Shown: positions 19,510 through 29,289, numbered from the stretch's first letter. The stretch: DNA of 64,000 bases from CAIWHR01 sp963786625 (GCA_963786625.1 CAWAZS010000004.1:682001-746000), one strand, 5' to 3'. A program made the numbers and translations. The notes: generated from the letters alone by a model not told the origin.

Positions 19510-20267
19510 CGGCGCGTTCGAGGCTCGCCCTGCTCGTGGCGCTCGCCTCGCTCGCCGGGTGTGCGACGCCGCCGCCCGCGCCCGTCCCGCCGAAGGAGGA
19601 AGTGCTGCCGGTCGCGGTGCCGGCGGCGCCACCGCCACCGGCGCCGATGATCGAGTCTCCGCCGATCGAACCGGTGGAGGTGGCGCCGCCGCCGCCGGCG
19701 CCGGCACGCGAAGCGGCGCCGACTTCCGCCGCCGCAGCGAGCGCTCCCGCGCCACCCGCCGAGCCGGTGGCCGCTCCGGCGCCGCCGGCCTCGTCCGAGC
19801 CCACGGACGAGCAGCAGCTCGCGAGCCTGCTGTCCGACCTGCAGCGGTACGGAGGGCTGAATGGCGACGAAGTGCGGCGGGAGCTCAATGTCGCGACGCA
19901 GACGCTCACGCGCCAGCGCAACGACTTCAATCGGGTTCGCGTCGCCGTGCTCTACACGCTTGCGAAGACTTCGCCGCAGGACGACCAGCGGGCGTTGCAG
20001 CTGCTCGACGGGGTCATGAAGACCAATCCCGGCACGCCGGCGCTCAAGCAGCTCGCTGCGGTCCTGCAGGCGCAGGTGGCCGAGCGTGTCCGCGCGGTCC
20101 GCGACGAGCAGCAGAAGGCCGAAGCCGCGGTGAAGAAGCTCGAAGCGCTGCGCTCGATGGAGCGCGACCTCCTGCGCGATCGCATCCGCGGCGGCGGCGG
20201 CGGCGGCGGCACGGGCTCGAGCGGCGGAGGCGGCGGAGGCGGCGGAGGCGGAGGAGGAGGGGGCTAG
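19506..20267 (+). CDS. qseG: QseG-like lipoprotein with glycine-rich tail
   Basis: 253 residues. The signal ends in the lipobox LASLAGC, with the lipidated Cys at 19. A Pro/Ala-rich linker (about 20-120) is followed by a helical domain (about 125-230, with EQQLASLLSDLQRYGGLNG and RQRNDFNRVR), then a C-terminal run of more than 20 glycines broken by TGSS. Position between the kinase and regulator genes matches QseG, which in enterobacteria interacts with the sensor kinase. The polyglycine tail is unusual; it is encoded by GGC/GGA repeats and may be length-variable. Overlaps glrK by 4 bp and is 15 bp before glrR. Confidence 0.85.
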   Translation: MTARSRLALLVALASLAGCATPPPAPVPPKEEVLPVAVPAAPPPPAPMIESPPIEPVEVAPPPPAPAREAAPTSAAAASAPAPPAEPVAAPAPPASSEPTDEQQLASLLSDLQRYGGLNGDEVRRELNVATQTLTRQRNDFNRVRVAVLYTLAKTSPQDDQRALQLLDGVMKTNPGTPALKQLAAVLQAQVAERVRAVRDEQQKAEAAVKKLEALRSMERDLLRDRIRGGGGGGGTGSSGGGGGGGGGGGGGG

Positions 20268-20282
20268 CGCAGCGGCCCGACG

Positions 20283-21650
20283 ATGATGACGACGGTCAAA
20301 GGCGACATACTGCTGGTCGACGACGATCCTGATCTGCTCAAGCTGATCAGCCTACGGCTTGCGTCCGTGGGCTACCACGTGCGCACCGCCGACAGCGGCG
20401 AAGCCGCCCTCGGCGCGCTCGCGGTCGCGCGGCCGGGGGTGGTCATTACCGATCTCCGGATGCCGGGCATCGACGGGCTGCAGCTCTTCGAAGCCATCCA
20501 TCGCACCCATCCGGCACTGCCCGTGATCATCCTGACCGCGCACGGCACGATTCCCGACGCCGTGGCCGCGACGCAGCGCGGCGTGTTCGGATTCCTGACC
20601 AAGCCTTTCGACAGCCAGGAGCTCCTGCAGAAGGTTGCCGGCGCGCTTCGCCTCGCGGGCGACGGCGCGCCCGAAAGCGCCGACATGTCGGGCGAATGGC
20701 GCGCCGGCATCATCACCCGCAGCCCGCGGATGGAGGATCTGCTCCGGCAGGCGCGTCTCGTGGCCGATTCGGACGCGAGCGTGCTGATCTACGGCGATTC
20801 CGGCACCGGCAAGGAGCTGCTCGCACGCGCGATCCACCGTGCGAGCCCCCGGCGTGACAAGCCGTTCGTCGCCGTGAACTGCGGCGCCATTCCCGAACCG
20901 TTGCTCGAATCGGAGCTGTTCGGCCACGCCCGCGGGGCCTTCTCGGGCGCGGTGCAGGCGCACAAGGGCCTGTTCCAGGCGGCCGACGAAGGAACGATCT
21001 TCCTCGACGAAATCGGCGACATGCCGCTGGCGCTGCAGGTGAAGCTGCTGCGCGTGCTCCAGGAGGGCGAGGTTCGGCCCGTCGGCGCGACGCAGCCGAT
21101 CCCCGTCGACGTGCGCGTGATCTCGGCGACCCATCGCGACCTCGACGCGCAGCGGGCGTCCGGCCAGTTCCGCGAGGATCTCTACTACCGCCTCAATGTC
21201 GTGTCGCTGAGCCTTCCGCCGCTCGCCGAGCGTCGCGAGGACATTCCGCTGCTGGCGACGCATTACCTGCGCAAGCTGGCCGAGCGCTACAAGCGCCCCG
21301 TGCCCACGCTCGCTCCCGATGCGATGGCGCTGCTGATCGCGGCGCCGTGGCCCGGCAATGTCCGGCAGCTGCTCAACCTGCTCGAGCAGGCGGTCGCGCT
21401 GGCGACGACCAACCTCATTCCCGAGTCGCTGGTCCAGGGCGCGCTGCGGGAGGACGCCAGTGCGCTCGTCCCCTTCGAGGAGGCGCGCCGTACCTTCGAG
21501 CGCGATTACCTCGTTCGCCTGTTGAAGATCACCGACGGCAACGTTACGCAGGCCGCGCTGCTCGCCAAGCGCAATCGCACCGAGTTCTACAAGCTGCTGC
21601 AGCGCCACCGGCTGGAGCCGGCGATGTTCAAGGAGGGGAAGGCGCCCTGA
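20283..21650 (+). CDS. glrR: Sigma-54-dependent response regulator GlrR/QseF
   Basis: 455 residues. Receiver domain 1-125 with DDD acidic pocket and phosphorylation site Asp57 in ITDLRMPG. AAA+ domain about 140-385 with Walker A GDSGTGKELLARAIH and Walker B TIFLDEIGDMP. The C-terminal Fis-type helix-turn-helix has NVTQAALLAKRNRTEFYKLLQ. The sigma-54 contact loop reads GAFSGA instead of the usual GAFTGA; serine is a conservative and sometimes seen replacement. Start ATG 20283 (or the next ATG at 20286). Last gene of the glr operon. Confidence 0.95.
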   Translation: MMTTVKGDILLVDDDPDLLKLISLRLASVGYHVRTADSGEAALGALAVARPGVVITDLRMPGIDGLQLFEAIHRTHPALPVIILTAHGTIPDAVAATQRGVFGFLTKPFDSQELLQKVAGALRLAGDGAPESADMSGEWRAGIITRSPRMEDLLRQARLVADSDASVLIYGDSGTGKELLARAIHRASPRRDKPFVAVNCGAIPEPLLESELFGHARGAFSGAVQAHKGLFQAADEGTIFLDEIGDMPLALQVKLLRVLQEGEVRPVGATQPIPVDVRVISATHRDLDAQRASGQFREDLYYRLNVVSLSLPPLAERREDIPLLATHYLRKLAERYKRPVPTLAPDAMALLIAAPWPGNVRQLLNLLEQAVALATTNLIPESLVQGALREDASALVPFEEARRTFERDYLVRLLKITDGNVTQAALLAKRNRTEFYKLLQRHRLEPAMFKEGKAP

Positions 21651-22056
21651 CGTCGTTGCGGTGCCCGTGCCTGCGCCCGCGCGCGCGGCTCTCGCCCGCG
21701 TCGCATCCAACATGATTCGAGCCGCGGCCCGGCGTTGCCGAGCCGCGGGCTCGCCCTATACCAATGTCATTTCGGGTGACGACCGGCGACCGTTCGGCTG
21801 GCGATTGTCGGGCCGAGGCGACAGCCTTTTTCTCATTTATTCCATGGGTTAGCATTTTTGCCACATGCGCTTGTCGGCGAAATGCGACAACTGCGGTTTT
21901 TTTTGCGGACGCGCGACTGCAATGCCCGTGCCCGGAGCTCGCCGTTTCTCATAGCGGAGCGCGCGGCAGCGATGCGCATTCGTTGCTGTGATCGACGTGC
22001 GGGCACGCGAATTGCTTTGTCGTCAGCGACGATCAACTCAGCTGGACGCGGCAATC
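21651..22056. other. AT-richer intergenic region downstream of glrR
   Basis: About 400 bp that is visibly richer in A/T than its surroundings, with T-runs near 21837-21860 and 21898-21904. No convincing gene, RNA or sigma-54 site (GG-N10-GC) could be recognised. A small RNA or promoter here is possible, since GlrR homologues control small RNAs, but nothing in the sequence proves it. Confidence 0.4.
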
Positions 22057-22221
22057 ATGAACGCCTTCTCGCCCGAATTCGCGCAGCACTGGCTTGCTGG
22101 CCAAGGATCGCCGGCGGACGAGCGAGCAGGCGGACGGCGCGACGATGCGCTGTCGCCGGCGCAGCAGGAAGCCCTGGAGGAACTCGCCGAACGCGTCAAC
22201 GCCGCGCGCAGCGTTTACTGA
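22057..22221 (+). CDS. Possible small protein of 54 residues
   Basis: The frame reads MNAFSPEFAQHWLAGQGSPA then a charged helix (LSPAQQEALEELAERVNAARS) and a stop. The ribosome binding site is weak. A frame extending upstream to a GTG at 21988 is the alternative. A clear rho-independent terminator follows 90 bp later in the same direction, which is the main reason to suspect a transcribed gene. I do not recognise a family. Confidence 0.35.
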   Translation: MNAFSPEFAQHWLAGQGSPADERAGGRRDDALSPAQQEALEELAERVNAARSVY

Positions 22222-22309
22222 TCACGTCATCCGCGCTGGCCGCCGCGGCCGCCTGGCGCAGCCGCTTCGTCGGGGACCATGCGACGCGACGGACGATTCG
22301 ATCCCCCTT

Positions 22310-22341
22310 GCCCGCTATCTTCCTCCCGGCGGGCTTTTTTT
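22310..22341 (+). terminator. Rho-independent terminator
   Basis: GCCCGC (22310-22315) pairs with GCGGGC (22329-22334), followed by seven T (22335-22341). It is oriented to end plus-strand transcription coming from glrR or the small ORF, just before the convergent thyA. Confidence 0.75.
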
Positions 22342-22385
22342 GCCCGGGTCCCACCGGCTCTTCCCGCCGCTGAGCGGCCTGTCCC

Positions 22386-23181
22386 TCACACGGCGACCGG
22401 CGCCCGGATTGCCGGCGTGGCATCGGTAATCGGCGATCTCGAAGTCCTCGTACCGGTAGTCGAACAGCGTGTCGGCCTTGCGGTGAATCACGAGGCGCGG
22501 CGGCGGATAGGGCGTGCGCGCAAGCTGCGTCTCCACCTGCTCGAGGTGGTTGAGGTAGAGATGGCAATCGCCGCCGGTCCAGACGAAATCCCCGACGCCC
22601 AGATCACATTGCTGGGCGACCAGGTGCGTGAGCAGGGCGTAGGAAGCGATGTTGAACGGGACGCCGAGGAAGATGTCGCAGCTGCGCTGGTAGAGCTGAC
22701 ACGACAGCCGCCCCCCGGCGACGTAGAACTGGAAGAACGCGTGGCACGGGGGCAGCTTCATCCGCGCGAGCTCTCCGACGTTCCACGCCGAGACGATCAG
22801 GCGGCGGGAGTCGGGATTCCTCCGGATCTCGGCGACGACGTTGGCCATCTGATCGACATGCGTGCCGTCGGCGGCCGGCCAGCTTCGCCACTGGTAACCG
22901 TAGACCGGGCCGAGCTCGCCGTTTGCGTCGGCCCATTCGTCCCAGATCGTGACGCCCGCCTGCTGCAGCGAGCGGACGTTGGTCTCGCCGCGTAGGAACC
23001 ACAGCAATTCGTGGATGACGGACTTGGTGTGGACCTTCTTCGTCGTCAGCAACGGGAAGCCGTCGGCCAGCGGGAAGCGCATCTGGTAGCCGAATACCGA
23101 AAGCGTGCCGGTCCCCGTCCGGTCCTCCTTGCGGTGGCCCTGGTCGCGGACGTGCCGCATGAAGTCGAGGTACTGGCGCAT
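22386..23181 (-). CDS. thyA: Thymidylate synthase (frameshift at C-terminus)
   Basis: Methylates dUMP to dTMP with methylenetetrahydrofolate; it works with FolA, encoded nearby. Starts MRQYLDFMRHVRDQGHRKEDR. The catalytic Cys is in KLPPCHAFFQFYV and the dUMP site in YQRSCDIFLGVPFNIASYALL. As written the frame runs past the normal end to a stop near 22315 with an unrelated tail. Dropping one base near 22412-22415 restores the family ending HAAIRAPVAV and a TGA at 22386, giving the usual 264 residues. I give the corrected end. Confidence 0.93.
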
Positions 23182-23291
23182 GGGCGGAAGGCGGATGCAG
23201 GGACCCGGCAGCGATGGGCGGACCGGCGCGCGATGACCGCGCGCTTCCGCAACTGGAGGAATTGTAGCGTTTTGCGGGCAGAATGCGGGCT

Positions 23292-25176
23292 ATGCACCGG
23301 CCCAGCCAGTTCGACCTGCTGAAGGAGCGCCGCTTCGCGCCGTTCTTCTGGACGCAGTTCCTGGGCGCGGGCAACGACAACGTCTACAAGAACGCGCTGG
23401 TCATCTTCGTCGCGTTCCATGCCGCGACGCTCACCTCGCTCGATCCCGACGCGCTCGTCAATCTCGCGGGCGCGGTGTTCATCGCGCCGTTCGTGCTGCT
23501 TTCGGCGACTGCGGGCCAGCTCGCGGACAAGGTCGAGAAATCGCGGCTGATCCGCTGGATCAAGCTGTTCGAGATCGGGATCATGCTCGTCGGCTTCGCC
23601 GGCTTCTGGCAGCGCGACCTCACCTGCTGTTCGCCGCACTGGCGCTCATGGGCGTGCATTCGACGCTGTTCGGGCCGGTCAAGTACGCGATCCTGCCCCA
23701 GCACCTGAAGTCGGAGGAGCTGATCGGCGGCAACGGCCTGGTCGAGATGGGGACGTTCGTCGCGATCCTGCTCGGCACGATCGCCGGCGGGCTCGTCGTC
23801 GCGATCGAGGGCAGCGGTCCCGTCGCCGCCGGGCGTGCTGGTCATCGGAATCGCAATCGCCGGGTATGTCGTCAGCCGCGCGATTCCGCACACGCCGGCC
23901 GTGGACCCGGGGCTGTCCATCAACTGGAATCCGGTCAGCGAGACGTGGAAGAACCTGCGCTTCGCGCAGCAGAATCGCGTCGTCTGGCTGTCGATGCTCG
24001 GCATCTCGTGGTTCTGGTACTACGGCGCGACGTTCCTCGCGCAGTTCGCGGGCTTCGCGCGCGACGTGCTCGGCGGCAACGAGCACGTCGTGACCTTTCT
24101 GCTCGCGCTGTTCTCGCTCGGCATCGGCGTCGGATCGCTGCTCTGCGAGCGGATGTCCGGCCGCCGCGTCGAGCTCGGCCTCGTGCCGTTCGGCTCGATC
24201 GGCCTCACGCTGTTCGCCGTCGACCTGTGGCTGGCGAGCCGGCACCTCCACGCCGACGCGCTGGCCGGCCTCGACGTGTTCCTCGCCAAGCCGGCGCATT
24301 GGCGCGTCGCCGCGGACCTCGTGCTGATCGGGCTCTTCGGCGGCTTCTACATCGTGCCGCTGTACGCGCTGATCCAGGAGCGCTCGGCGCCGTCGCACCG
24401 GTCGCGGATCATCGCCGCGAACAACATCCTCAACGCCATCTTCATGGTCGCCTCCGCCGGCGTCGTCATCGGGCTGCTGCGCGCCGGCGTCTCCATTCCG
24501 GAGCTCTTCCTCGTCACCGCGCTGATGAACGCGGCGGTCGCGTTGTTCATCTACGGGCTCGTCCCCGAGTTCCTGATGCGCTTTCTCGCGTGGCTGCTCG
24601 TCCACACGTTCTACCGCGTCGAGAAGGTCGGGCTGGAGAACATCCCCGAGGAGGGCGCATGCATCGTCGTGTGCAATCACGTGAGCTACGTGGATGCGGT
24701 CGTCATCGCCGCGTGCGTGCGCCGGCCCGTGCGCTTCGTGATGGATCACCGGATCTTCCGCGTTCCGCTGCTCTCGTTCATCTTCCGGACGATGCGCACG
24801 ATTCCGATCGCGCCGGCGAAGGAGGACGCGGCGATGAAGGACCGGGCGTTCGCGGAGGCCGCCGACGCGCTGCGCGCCGGCGAGATCGTCGGCATCTTTC
24901 CCGAGGGCAAGCCTCACCGGGACCGGCGAGCTCAACCGGTTCCGGCCCGGCGTCGCGCAGATGCTGGCGAGCACGCCGGTGCCCGTCGTGCCCATGGCGC
25001 TGCGGGGGCTCTGGGGCAGCTTCTTCAGCCGCTCGTCCGGCGGCAAGGCGATGCGCCGACTGCGCGGGATCTTCTCGCGGATCACGCTGGTCGTCGCGCC
25101 TCCGGTGCCGCCCGAGCGCGTCACGCTCGAAGGCCTGCAGGCGACCGTGCTCGAGCTGCGGGGCGATCGCCGGTGA
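23292..25176 (+). pseudogene. MFS transporter-PlsC acyltransferase fusion (LplT/Aas-like), frameshifted
   Basis: The N-terminal half is an LplT-type major facilitator (FFWTQFLGAGNDNVYKNALVIF, HSTLFGPVKYAILPQHLK). The C-terminal part is a PlsC acyltransferase with CNHVSYVDAVV (the HX4D box) and FPEGK. This matches lysophospholipid import and re-acylation at the inner membrane. Unlike three-domain versions, no AMP-binding acyl-ACP ligase domain follows. Three shifts break the frame: about -1 (or +2) near 23615, +1 near 23836 and +1 near 24911. The corrected protein would be about 627 residues. Start 23292 is preferred over 23283. Divergent from thyA. Confidence 0.85.
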
Positions 25177-25201
25177 GCGCGCGACGCCGGCCGGAGGCGC
25201 G

Positions 25202-28027
25202 ATGGCGGCGTTGATCGGGCTGTTCGTCGGCGCGTACCTGGGCCACCTGCTGTGGCACGACTGGGGCGCCGCGCTGGGCGGCATCGCCGGCTTTCTCCTC
25301 GGTGCGAAGCTCCCCGCGTGGCGGATCCTCCGCGGCGGGTCGCCCGCCGGCCGGCGCGGCCGGTTCGACTGCGGAGTCCGCGGAAGCGGGGGCTGCCCGC
25401 GCCTCCGAACACGCCTCCGATGCCGATCGGCAGCTGCTGCGCCGTATCGACCACCTGGAGCGGCGCGTGGCGGCGCTCGAGCAGGCGATGGGCGGCAGGG
25501 AGATCGGCGTGGCGGCCGACCGGCGCCGGCGCCGGCGGCGCCGGTCGCGGGAGCGGCCCCATCGGCCGCCGCGGTCGGCGAGCCCGGCGGGAGTTCCGGC
25601 CCCGGCGAACCGCATGCCGAACCCGCCGGGCCGGTCCCGCGGGTCGAGATCGCCGCGCCGGTTGCCGCGAGCCGCAATCCGCTGTGGCGCTGGTTCACCG
25701 GCGGCAACGCACTGACGCGCGTCGGCGTCGTCGTGCTGTTCTTCGGCGTCGCGTTCCTGCTCAAGTATTTCGCCGAGCATTTCACGATGCCGATCGAATG
25801 GCGGCTCGCCGCCGTCGCGGCCGGCGGGCTGGCGCTGATCGGACTCGGCATGCGCCTGGCGGCGGCGCGTCCCGGCTACGGGCTCTCGCTGCAGGGCGCG
25901 GGGGCCGGCGTGCTGTATCTGACCACCTACGCCGCATCCCAGCTGTACGGTGTGCTTCCCGAGATGCCGGCGATCGTGCTGCTCGTCGCGGTGTCGGCGC
26001 TGACGGTGTGGCTCGCGGTGCGCAACGACTCGCAGCCGCTGGCCGGTTTGGCGGTCGCCGGTGGCTTCGTCGCGCCGGTGCTGGTCGCGACCGACAGCGA
26101 TCCCGCGCTGCTGTTCGGCTATTTCGCGGTGCTCAACGGCGCGATCTTCGCGCTTGCCTGGAGGAAGGCGTGGCGCGCGCTCAACGCGGTCGGCTTCCTG
26201 TTCACCTTCGTGCTCGGCGCGTACTGGGGCCACGGCTACTACCGTCCCGAGCACTACGCCGTCGTGGAGCCGTTTCTCGTCCTGTTCTTCGCCTTCTACG
26301 TGACCATCGCCGTCCTGTACGCGCGACGCAGCCCCCTCGCGGCGAAGGATCCGGTCGACGGCCTCCTGGTGTTCGGCGTTCCGCTGGTCGGCTTCGCGCT
26401 GCAGGCGGCGCTGGTGCGCGACGTCCGCTACGGCGCGGCCTGGAGCGCGCTCGCGATCGCCGCCATCTATGCGCTGCTCTTTCTCGCCCTGCGCCGACGG
26501 AGCGAGCCGGGCTTTCCGGCGCTCTCAGGCGCATTCCTGGCGCTCGCGGTGATCTTCCTGACGATCGCGATTCCCTTCGCGCTCGACAATCGCGAGACCG
26601 CTGCGCTCTGGGCGGTCGAGGCGGCCGGCGTCTACTGGCTCGGCGTCCGGCAGCGCTCGCGCATCGCCCGTGCATTCGCGCTCGTCGTCGAGCTGGGCTC
26701 GGGAATCGTGTTCATCGTCGCCGGTGTGGGCGGCGGCGACGATCCGCTGTTCGCCAACGCATTCTTCGCCGGCGCGATGCTGATCGCCCTGTCCGGCCTC
26801 GTCACCGCCCGCGTGGCCGATGCTGCGGGTGACGCGCTGCCGGCTGCCGAACGCAGCGTCGTCCCGCTGGTCTTCGCGTGGGGCGTCCTGTGGTGGCTCG
26901 CCGCCGGCGGCGTCGAGCTCGTCCGCCAGCTGCCCCGCCCCGAAGAGGCACACGCGATCCTGGCGTGGGTCGCCGCGGGGGTGGCGCTCGCGCTCGCGCT
27001 GCGGCGGCGGCTGGCGTGGCCACGGCTTGCGGGAGCGGGCGTCGCGCTGCTGCCGACGATGGGTGTCGCCGCGCTCGGCGATTTCGATTTCGCCCGCACC
27101 ACGCTCACCCAATACGGGTGGATCGTGTGGCCGGCTGCGTGGCTGGTGCACTGGCGGGTGTTGCGGGCCGCGGACGGAATGCGTTCCGACGCGCCCGGTG
27201 CGAAGCCGCCGGCGGCGAAGGCCGGGGGTGTCCTGGCCACCGTGCACGCGCTCTCGGCGCTCGCGCTCACCGTGCAGCTCGCGTGGGAGGCCAGCGAGTG
27301 GACGGGACGCTGGACGCCGCCGTACACGGCGTGGACGCCGTGCGCGGCGGCGCTGCCCCCGATCGCATTCCTGTGGCTCGCCGCGCGAATGCGCGACAGC
27401 ACGCGCTGGCCTGCGGTCCCCCACGGCCATGCGTACGCGATCGGCGCGGGCGTGCCGGTCGCGGCGCTGCTCTGCGTGTGGTTCTTCGTGGTGAACATGC
27501 TCTCGCCCGGCGACGCATCGCCGCTGCCGTATGTGCCGATCGCGAGTCCGCTGGATCTCACGCTCGCCCTCGCGCTGTGGGCGCTGGCGGCATGGGCAGC
27601 CCGGTGCACGCCGATACCGGAGCCTGCGCTCTATGGCTGGATCGGCGCAGGGCTGTTCGTCGCGCTGAACGGGATCGTGCTGCGCACCGCGCATCATTGG
27701 GCCGACATCCCCTGGCGGCTCGGATCGATGCTGACGTCGAAGCCGCTGCAGGCGGCGCTGACGCTCACGTGGAGCGCCACCGCGCTCTCGCTGATGGTCG
27801 CGGCGACCCGGCGACGGCTGCGGCCGCTGTGGATGCTCGGAGCGGCACTGCTCGCCGTGGCCGTCGGCAAGCTGTTTCTGGTCGACCTCGGCGCGCTGTC
27901 GGGGCTGCCGCGCGTCGCCGCATTCCTCGGCGCCGGAATTCTGCTGCTCGTGATCGGCTACCTGTCTCCGCTGCCGCCCGCGGCAACGGAGTCCGAGTCG
28001 CGCGGGGACGGGAGCTCGAAGGCGTAG
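25202..28027 (+). CDS. DUF2339 multi-spanning membrane protein
   Basis: 941 residues as written, with more than 20 hydrophobic segments. The signature stretch RNPLWRWFTGGNALTRVGVV opens the DUF2339 domain, followed by the conserved HFTMPIEWRLAAVA region. The function of the family is unknown. The N-terminal 40 residues form a small hydrophobic unit. Between 25340 and 25540 the correct frame seems to change twice: a coiled-coil segment with DADRQLLRRIDHLERRVAAL, typical for this family, is in another frame. Start ATG 25202, 25 bp after the MFS-PlsC gene. Confidence 0.8.
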   Translation: MAALIGLFVGAYLGHLLWHDWGAALGGIAGFLLGAKLPAWRILRGGSPAGRRGRFDCGVRGSGGCPRLRTRLRCRSAAAAPYRPPGAARGGARAGDGRQGDRRGGRPAPAPAAPVAGAAPSAAAVGEPGGSSGPGEPHAEPAGPVPRVEIAAPVAASRNPLWRWFTGGNALTRVGVVVLFFGVAFLLKYFAEHFTMPIEWRLAAVAAGGLALIGLGMRLAAARPGYGLSLQGAGAGVLYLTTYAASQLYGVLPEMPAIVLLVAVSALTVWLAVRNDSQPLAGLAVAGGFVAPVLVATDSDPALLFGYFAVLNGAIFALAWRKAWRALNAVGFLFTFVLGAYWGHGYYRPEHYAVVEPFLVLFFAFYVTIAVLYARRSPLAAKDPVDGLLVFGVPLVGFALQAALVRDVRYGAAWSALAIAAIYALLFLALRRRSEPGFPALSGAFLALAVIFLTIAIPFALDNRETAALWAVEAAGVYWLGVRQRSRIARAFALVVELGSGIVFIVAGVGGGDDPLFANAFFAGAMLIALSGLVTARVADAAGDALPAAERSVVPLVFAWGVLWWLAAGGVELVRQLPRPEEAHAILAWVAAGVALALALRRRLAWPRLAGAGVALLPTMGVAALGDFDFARTTLTQYGWIVWPAAWLVHWRVLRAADGMRSDAPGAKPPAAKAGGVLATVHALSALALTVQLAWEASEWTGRWTPPYTAWTPCAAALPPIAFLWLAARMRDSTRWPAVPHGHAYAIGAGVPVAALLCVWFFVVNMLSPGDASPLPYVPIASPLDLTLALALWALAAWAARCTPIPEPALYGWIGAGLFVALNGIVLRTAHHWADIPWRLGSMLTSKPLQAALTLTWSATALSLMVAATRRRLRPLWMLGAALLAVAVGKLFLVDLGALSGLPRVAAFLGAGILLLVIGYLSPLPPAATESESRGDGSSKA

Positions 28028-28074
28028 ACGGACGCGGCGGGGCGGCCACCCGTGGAAAAGGGCTCACGCCGCTG

Positions 28075-28083
28075 TGCTAGACT
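28075..28083 (+). promoter_or_regulatory. Extended -10 promoter for aroC
   Basis: TGCTAGACT, identical to the element before purB, 42 bp upstream of the aroC start. Confidence 0.45.
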
Positions 28084-28125
28084 CGATTCGGTCGTCCGCC
28101 GCTCTTTCCCGTTTCGCGGTGTCCC

Positions 28126-29289
28126 ATGTCCGGCAACACGCTCGGCACGCTCTTCTGCATCACCTCGTTCGGCGAATCGCACGGTCCCGCGATCGGTGGC
28201 GTCGTCGATGGCTGCCCCCCCGGGCTTGCGCTCGCCGCCTCCGACATCCAGCGCGAGCTCGACCGACGGAAGCCGGGCACGTCGCGGCACGTGACGCAGC
28301 GGCGCGAATCCGACGCCGTCGAGATCCTGTCGGGCGTGTTCGAAGGCCGGACCACGGGAACGCCGATCGCGTTCCTGATCCGCAACGAGGATCAGCGCAG
28401 CAAGGACTACGCCGCGATTGCCGACACGTTTCGCCCGGGGCATGCGGATTACGCGTACTGGCAGAAGTACGGAATTCGCGACTACCGCGGCGGAGGCCGA
28501 TCGTCGGCGCGGGAGACGGCGGTGCGGGTGGCCGCCGGAGCCATCGCCCGGAAATGGCTCGCGGAGCGCTACGGCGTGGTCATTCGCGGGCACCTGGTTC
28601 AACTCGGGTCGAAAGCGATTCCGTTCGAGGATTGGGCGCAGGTCGACGCGAATCCGTTCTTCGTGGCCAATGCGCGGATCGTTCCCGAGCTCGAGGCGTT
28701 CATGGACGCGCTGCGCAAGTCCGGCGATTCCTGCGGCGCCAAGGTCACCGTCGTCGCCAGCGGCGTTCCGGTCGGCTGGGGCGAGCCGGTGTACGGCCGG
28801 CTGGATGCGGACCTCGCGCAAGCGATGATGGGGATCAATGCGGTGAAGGGCGTCGAGATCGGCGCGGGCTTCGCGAGCGTGGTGCAGCGGGGCAGCGAGC
28901 ACTCCGACGAGATGACGCCCGAGGGTTTCCTGTCGAACCATGCGGGAGGCGTGCTGGGCGGAATCTCGACCGGTCAGGACATCGTGGTCACGCTGGCAGT
29001 GAAGCCGACTTCGTCCATACGGCTCGATCGCCGCTCGATCGACAAGGCCGGTCACCCGGTCACCGTCAACACCCATGGTCGCCACGATCCCTGTGTCGGC
29101 ATCCGCGCGACGCCGATCGCCGAAGCGATGCTCGCGATCGTGCTGATGGATCACGCGCTGCGCCATCGCGCGCAGAACGCCGACGTCGTCACGCCGACGC
29201 CGAGGATCGCCGCACGCGCCGGCCACGGCGCGGCGACGCAGGCTGCGCCGAGCGCGGCCGTCGACGACCCGGATCCGGACGAAGCCTGA
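28126..29289 (+). CDS. aroC: Chorismate synthase
   Basis: Last step of the shikimate pathway: converts EPSP to chorismate using reduced FMN. 387 residues with the family signatures GESHGPAIGGVVDGCPPG (N-terminal), GGRSSARETAVRVAAGAIA (about residue 125-143) and RHDPCVGIRATPIAEAM (C-terminal). A tail of about 30 residues rich in Ala/Pro/Asp extends past the conserved core. It converges on xseA with 19 bp between the stops. Confidence 0.97.
   Translation: MSGNTLGTLFCITSFGESHGPAIGGVVDGCPPGLALAASDIQRELDRRKPGTSRHVTQRRESDAVEILSGVFEGRTTGTPIAFLIRNEDQRSKDYAAIADTFRPGHADYAYWQKYGIRDYRGGGRSSARETAVRVAAGAIARKWLAERYGVVIRGHLVQLGSKAIPFEDWAQVDANPFFVANARIVPELEAFMDALRKSGDSCGAKVTVVASGVPVGWGEPVYGRLDADLAQAMMGINAVKGVEIGAGFASVVQRGSEHSDEMTPEGFLSNHAGGVLGGISTGQDIVVTLAVKPTSSIRLDRRSIDKAGHPVTVNTHGRHDPCVGIRATPIAEAMLAIVLMDHALRHRAQNADVVTPTPRIAARAGHGAATQAAPSAAVDDPDPDEA

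Noticed and set aside
21651..22056. Sigma-54 promoter for a GlmY-like small RNA downstream of glrR
   Set aside because: Searched for GG-N10-GC patterns by eye; none matched the consensus well.
23679..25562. Minus-strand frame of 627 codons
   Set aside because: Antisense to the MFS-PlsC gene; no recognisable domain.
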